DNA of 64,000 nt from Atopobiaceae bacterium (GTDB taxonomy: Bacteria; Actinomycetota; Coriobacteriia; Coriobacteriales; Atopobiaceae): assembly GCA_017510785.1 (NCBI GenBank), contig JAFWMH010000056.1:1-64000 (forward strand). The letters run 5' to 3'. Position numbers and translations under genes: made by a program. Under the pieces are notes generated by a model. It was not told the origin of the DNA, made no database searches, and saw only the letters and a list, made by a program, of their open reading frames with translations. Shown here one piece after another: positions 60,664 through 64,000 of the stretch. Numbering within the stretch: the stretch's first letter is position 1; the number at the start of each line of letters is the position of its first letter.

Positions 60664-60680
60664 CAAAGTGTATCACTTTG
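60664..60680. promoter_or_regulatory. 17-bp palindromic operator in the xis promoter
   Basis: CAAAGTG (60664-60670) and CACTTTG (60674-60680) are perfect inverted repeats around TAT. The site lies about 40 bases upstream of the excisionase-like start, where the promoter must be, so a repressor is likely. The element's HTH protein at 61845 is a candidate ligand. Confidence 0.6.
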
Positions 60681-60798
60681 TCACATGCTTTACAAGCATA
60701 ACCGCAGTTGGGGCGGTCGTTCAGGCGGGCTATGGTGTGAGAGTCGAATATGGGGTATACTGTATATGCTATACAAGCTAACAGCTTGTGCCACGAAA

Positions 60799-60838
60799 GC
60801 AAAAGAGGGTACCCGAACATTGGGGTACCCTCTTTTGC
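60799..60838 (-). terminator. Strong terminator of the Thr/Ser-rich gene
   Basis: GCAAAAGAGGGTACCC pairs exactly with GGGTACCCTCTTTTGC (16 bp) around an 8-base loop, ending in TTTT. It lies 22 bases after the minus-strand stop at 60861. The palindrome could also terminate in the other direction. Confidence 0.9.
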
Positions 60839-60860
60839 GTTGCGTCGGTGTTGAATGTTA

Positions 60861-61844
60861 TTAGAACGGCCGATCCTCGGCATACAGCTGTGGCCCATCG
60901 TGCGTATACGTCGGGCTAATCTCTCCCGTGCTTACGTCTACCACTTGGCCCTGTTGAGCGGCGTTCATAAGCCTGCCGACTTGCTGCATCATATGATCCT
61001 CGCCGTCGTGAACCATCGTGGCGGCTAATGTTTGCTCCATCTCTTCGTAGTCGTATCCCTTGCGTGCGAGGGTATCGGCCTTGTTCCGCACCTTCATCTG
61101 TTGAGAGGCGTCGAGCATGTCCATTGGCGTTTGAGTCGTGAGCGTTGCATTTGAATTTTCCGACGGCCCATAGTCTATAGAAGATACTATCCTCTCACTA
61201 CCATCATTACCATTACTATGTGCATTACTATATACAGGCAACTCCCCGAGTGATTTCAACGTTTCCGCAGGTAGACGGCCTGTTTGGTCGAAACTAGTCA
61301 TTGACTGGTCAACGACTGGTTGGGTAACTGGTTCATCACTAGTTGGGCAACTAGTTGGGTAACTAGTCGTAGCCTCACTAGTCGGGTGACTAGTCATCGC
61401 GTAACTAGTAGATGCACTAGTTACCGCACTAGTAGATGCACTGGTTACCGTACTAGTTGCATCCTGCCTGAACTGGCTTGCTGCTCCACGTCGCATGCTG
61501 TCGAGGTGTGGAAGCGTTCCGAGGTATGCTCCTTCGATGCTCTTTGGCACCGTCTCACGCTCTCCCGTCCAGACGTACCTCACGATTGCACCCGCCAGCG
61601 AGTCGAACGATCCCTTGGTCGAACAGCTCAAGAGAACGTCGGTGCAGTCGAGCTTCGCATATGAAATGAATGCATCCGGTTTCGGTGCTTGCCACTGCTT
61701 ACATGCCATCGCTAGCACGTCCTCGTGGTAAACTGAATCGGGCTGCAATACGATTCGAAAAGAGGTTTCACGGATTTGGCCCATTGCCCGTCGAGGTGCT
61801 GCAACACCTCGGTGGGCGTTCTTGTATTCATCATCGAGCTTCAC
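60861..61844 (-). CDS. Unknown element protein with Thr/Ser-repeat linker
   Basis: 327 residues from a GTG that starts directly after the stop of the HTH gene (TAGGTG). The N-terminal domain (about 20-125: IRETSFRIVLQPDSVYHEDV...GAIVRYVWTGE) is separated from a C-terminal helical part (about 255-327) by a TS-rich linker (about 125-185). In DNA the linker is ten copies of ACTAGT. I cannot identify the family; a replication or regulatory role is possible because of its position. The strong terminator lies just behind it. Confidence 0.7.
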   Translation of the reverse strand: MKLDDEYKNAHRGVAAPRRAMGQIRETSFRIVLQPDSVYHEDVLAMACKQWQAPKPDAFISYAKLDCTDVLLSCSTKGSFDSLAGAIVRYVWTGERETVPKSIEGAYLGTLPHLDSMRRGAASQFRQDATSTVTSASTSAVTSASTSYAMTSHPTSEATTSYPTSCPTSDEPVTQPVVDQSMTSFDQTGRLPAETLKSLGELPVYSNAHSNGNDGSERIVSSIDYGPSENSNATLTTQTPMDMLDASQQMKVRNKADTLARKGYDYEEMEQTLAATMVHDGEDHMMQQVGRLMNAAQQGQVVDVSTGEISPTYTHDGPQLYAEDRPF

Positions 61845-62111
61845 CTACATGGACAGTCCGAGCTGCTCAAGAAGATCGTCGCGACGTACACGCCACGTGT
61901 TACCGACGTGAACGGCTGGCAACTCTCCGCTTCGGCACAAAGTCCGAACGAACGGTTGTGACCAACCGCCGAGGCGTGCCGTCGTTGCCACGTCGATAAG
62001 CAGGGGAAGACTCTCCGGTAAGGTCGAGATACCTTGCTCCTTCCTGTACTTGCCGTGCTTCGTCCTCGCGTTCTTCTTCTCGGTCACTTGCGTTTCTTTC
62101 GTCTCGTTCAT
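61845..62111 (-). CDS. Helix-turn-helix DNA-binding protein of the element
   Basis: An 88-residue protein with a basic N-terminus (TEKKNARTKHGKYRKEQGI) and an excisionase-like winged helix at the end: LLIDVATTARLGGWSQPFVR, then TLCRSGELPAVHVGNTWRV and RRDDLLEQLG. The ATG at 62111 has AAAGG nine bases upstream; a GTG at 62132 is the alternative. Its stop abuts the GTG of the next gene. It may control the xis operator or act as a second directionality factor. Confidence 0.7.
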   Translation of the reverse strand: MNETKETQVTEKKNARTKHGKYRKEQGISTLPESLPLLIDVATTARLGGWSQPFVRTLCRSGELPAVHVGNTWRVRRDDLLEQLGLSM

Positions 62112-62132
62112 TTGTCTTTGCCTTTCACTCAC

Positions 62133-62460
62133 TGCCTAAATTCGTTCCTCAACATCAAATATTTACGGTTCGTCGTGCATCTGCATCGCCTCCGTTTCGT
62201 CCGTGTCGCTTTACAGCTGCAACACTAGTGCATCTCGGACAAATCGCTACCATCGAATTAGGATGATAACACCGCCTCCACAATTCAAACGCCCGTTCGG
62301 TAAAAGGTTGAACAAATGGCAACGTGGCATGAGCGGCCACACGTTGCCGTATATGGCCGTGTGTGATGCTATGCGTGTATATGCCCACATACACGGCAAA
62401 CGCCTGTTAAACGGCATCCTGTCGCTTGATAAAGGGTCAATGGGGAAGTGAGGTGTTACG
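62133..62460. other. Palindrome-rich gap between the HTH gene and integrase
   Basis: I find no reliable gene. A plus-strand frame at 62263-62451 is open but has no ribosome site. The gap has GGCAACGTG (62318-62326) paired with CACGTTGCC (62340-62348), GTGTAT/ATACAC around 62371-62394, and a series of CGGC/GCCG steps. It must hold the promoter for the 62111 operon and may hold an origin or control region. Confidence 0.5.
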
Positions 62461-62482
62461 GCGAATTGTGGCTACACAATAA

Positions 62483-62505
62483 AGGGGTATCACGTGGATA
62501 CCCCT
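62483..62505 (-). terminator. Terminator of the integrase gene
   Basis: AGGGGTATC (62483-62491) pairs with GATACCCCT (62497-62505) around ACGTG and is followed on the minus strand by TTTATT, 27 bases beyond the integrase stop. Confidence 0.8.
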
Positions 62506-62531
62506 ACGATACAAACGATTATGTTGTCGAG

Positions 62532-63905
62532 CTACCCCTCGGTTCCCGTCCTCGGAAGGTCGAGAACGTCGGCCTCGAGCTTTACTTTTTGAGTCGGTGT
62601 AAGCCACTCTCCGGCCCTCGTAACGGCCACGTCCATGAGATCCTGGTCGTGCGTCCCATAAGATCCGGTGATTCCCTTGCGACTATGCCCCATACAATCC
62701 GCAAGTACCTCGGCGTTTGCAGAAACCCCGTTGCCGCCGCTTAAAGCATCCTTAAAGGTATGGCGAAGCTTGTGAAGGGAAACCACCTGTCCAGTCTTAC
62801 CACGAACGTCGAGCACCTCGGCCAGTGCCTTAAACTTCCTTCCCAACGTGGTCGTGTTCATGAAGCCACCATCCGCATTGCCGACAATGAACAGTTCATC
62901 AAACTTTATCGTGATGTTGTCGCGCTCTGCCAGCTTCGCCGCCTTGTGGCGTTTGAGAATGTCGAGGACGCAATCATCGAGCCACAGCGTTCTTGCGCCG
63001 CTTACACTCTTCGGGTCTTTCAGGTAGCATCCACCTATGCCTACGCCGATGCTCTGGCTTACTGTAAGGTGGCGTGTGTCGAGGTCAACGTCCTTCCATT
63101 GCAAGGCGCATATCTCTCCACAGCGTAGCCCGCAATGCAGCGCCAACGCCGCCGCCGCTACCGTGTCCGATGCTTCCAACTCAATAAGCTTGCCCGTGAG
63201 CTTTTGCGCGGCTGCTTGGTCGAGCGCGTTGTTCTCGTGCTTGCCTAGAGTCGGGGTCTTGAGGCTTCCCATTACGTTCCGTTGGACGAATCCGCAGGTT
63301 GTCGCATAGGTCAACGCCTGCCGACAAACCACATGCGCCTTGCGCATCCGCGAGAGCGAGTTGTTGTTCAGCATCATCTTTTCTTCCCAATTGATTACCT
63401 GCTGCGTCGTGAGGTTGGCTATCGCAACCGTAGGGAAGTACCTCTCCACGTAACTCTGTGTTGCCCGCAGGTCGCGGATCGTGCTGCGTGTGACTGCCCT
63501 CTCTCCGCCGGGTAGCATTTGGCTTGCATCCCAATCGGCGCTCTTTGACAATGCCTCCCGCCTGTCTACGTATGCCCTCACCAGCTCCGCCATCGTCTGC
63601 CGTCCACCATCGGGCGTGTTCATTTCATCTTCTATCGACTCGCGCCATTTGCTCAACGCCTCGTTGATTGCGGCCTCCTGCCTCTTGGCTCCGCGAACCC
63701 TGTCAACTATCAACACCTTGCTTACCTCGCGCCTTACCTGCCGCCTCTTTTGCTTTGCCGTGCGAGTGTCCTCGCCATCGGCGGGCCTGGGCACAAAGTC
63801 GCGGTTGTCCGTGTAATACCGCGCAACGCACTTCACCTTTATAACGGCCTTGCCGTCTACCGTTGCCTCCGTCGTGCTCTTCACCCTGCATTCCCGTACC
63901 TTCAT
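62532..63905 (-). CDS. int: Tyrosine site-specific integrase
   Basis: The 457-residue protein has a basic AP2-like N-terminal arm-binding region (about 30-95), a SAM-like core-binding domain with RSTIRDLRATQSYVERYFP, and a catalytic domain. Its residues are Arg of GLRCGEI, Lys of KDPKS, HxxR of HKLRHTF, the second His of GHSRKG and Tyr of TGSYGTHD. All are present. It should integrate and excise the element with the small excisionase. AAGGAG precedes the ATG. The gene ends in its own terminator. Confidence 0.95.
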   Translation of the reverse strand: MKVRECRVKSTTEATVDGKAVIKVKCVARYYTDNRDFVPRPADGEDTRTAKQKRRQVRREVSKVLIVDRVRGAKRQEAAINEALSKWRESIEDEMNTPDGGRQTMAELVRAYVDRREALSKSADWDASQMLPGGERAVTRSTIRDLRATQSYVERYFPTVAIANLTTQQVINWEEKMMLNNNSLSRMRKAHVVCRQALTYATTCGFVQRNVMGSLKTPTLGKHENNALDQAAAQKLTGKLIELEASDTVAAAALALHCGLRCGEICALQWKDVDLDTRHLTVSQSIGVGIGGCYLKDPKSVSGARTLWLDDCVLDILKRHKAAKLAERDNITIKFDELFIVGNADGGFMNTTTLGRKFKALAEVLDVRGKTGQVVSLHKLRHTFKDALSGGNGVSANAEVLADCMGHSRKGITGSYGTHDQDLMDVAVTRAGEWLTPTQKVKLEADVLDLPRTGTEG

Positions 63906-63921
63906 GGTGTTCTCCTTTCAC

Positions 63922-63953
63922 GTCCCCACAGTAGGCCCCAACTTGGCCCCACA
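63922..63953. repeat. Triple GTCCCCACA-like repeat, right end of the element
   Basis: GTCCCCACA at 63922-63930, GGCCCCAAC at 63934-63942 and GGCCCCACA at 63945-63953 lie in the integrase leader. They match the left-end triple in length, spacing (12, 11) and G/C core, in the same orientation on the plus strand. Confidence 0.7.
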
Positions 63954-64000
63954 CCGTTAGCATAGCCCATTTCGCGGGTATCGCAAACACCCCTTTTACC

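Larger units (their letters stand above)
58643..63953. mobile_element. Putative small integrative element
   Basis: The interval contains a tyrosine integrase, an excisionase-like gene, a second helix-turn-helix gene, an unknown Thr/Ser-rich protein and three small unknown genes. It is bounded by triplets of GTCCCCACA-type repeats at both ends. No capsid, portal, terminase or conjugation gene is visible, so it resembles a satellite or minimal integrative element. The ends are inferred from the repeats. I did not find a shared core (att) sequence, and the true right end might lie beyond 64000. Confidence 0.55.

Noticed and set aside
61270-61664. Plus-strand frame across the ACTAGT stretch
   Set aside because: It is the complement of the Thr/Ser-rich gene and has no ribosome site.
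62263-62451. Plus-strand small gene in the element gap
   Set aside because: It lacks a ribosome binding site and its composition follows the palindromes. It could be revisited if homologues appear.

Overview
The window reads as a chromosome segment of a high-GC Gram-positive bacterium, most likely an actinomycete of the class Coriobacteriia. I infer this from gene content and order only. The supporting signs are a conserved asp23-fakA-recG-rsmD-coaD-DUF177-rpmF-plsX-acpP-rnc-smc-ftsY-ffh block, a chromosomal arginine deiminase, Gram-positive envelope enzymes (L,D-transpeptidase, ChW-repeat NlpC/P60 protein), GC-rich intergenic tandem repeats, and strong Shine-Dalgarno sites with frequent GTG starts. 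No database search was possible.

Layout. 1-1.7 kb is almost gene-free and full of repeats: a 72-bp tandem array, a 30-bp array and smaller duplications. 1.7-3.4 kb holds a zinc-ribbon membrane protein. 3.7-19.1 kb is the housekeeping block: fatty-acid kinase partner, DNA repair, CoA synthesis, ribosomal protein L32, phospholipid and fatty-acid synthesis, RNase III, SMC and the signal-recognition pathway. Many genes here touch or overlap (recG/rsmD, acpP/rnc, rnc/smc, smc/ftsY). 19.3-28 kb carries envelope genes: L,D-transpeptidase, an rRNA methyltransferase, a GH3 lipoprotein, a ClC transporter and a secreted multidomain hydrolase. 28.2-33.4 kb has ftsH, a broken RiPP-like locus (Nif11-type leader fused by deletion to a headless radical SAM/SPASM enzyme) and a membrane glycerophosphodiesterase. 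33.7-41 kb holds ileS, lspA, an RluD-type pseudouridine synthase, a processive glycosyltransferase and guaB.

41-45.3 kb looks like accessory territory. A HipA-like kinase follows a partner gene with a probable nonsense codon. Debris of AAA-type ATPases lies on both sides of pta. A striking array of seven GGTAA motifs, spaced about one DNA turn apart, lies upstream of pta. 45.4-58.1 kb returns to normal genes: UDP-galactopyranose mutase, a glycosyltransferase, maf, ferredoxin, a GGDEF/EAL protein, a RlmD-type methyltransferase, a C-GCAxxG-C-C protein, polyphosphate kinase and arginine deiminase.

58.6-63.95 kb appears to be a small integrative element. Its genes are a tyrosine integrase, two small helix-turn-helix proteins (one an excisionase-like gene with a TTG start), an unknown Thr/Ser-rich protein and three overlapping small unknown genes. 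Each operon has its own terminator. Both ends carry a triple of about 12-bp repeats built on GTCCCCACA or a close variant. Just inside the left end is an orphan four-repeat CRISPR-like array with type I-E-like geometry. One of its spacers is a near-complete perfect palindrome. No cas genes are present in the window.
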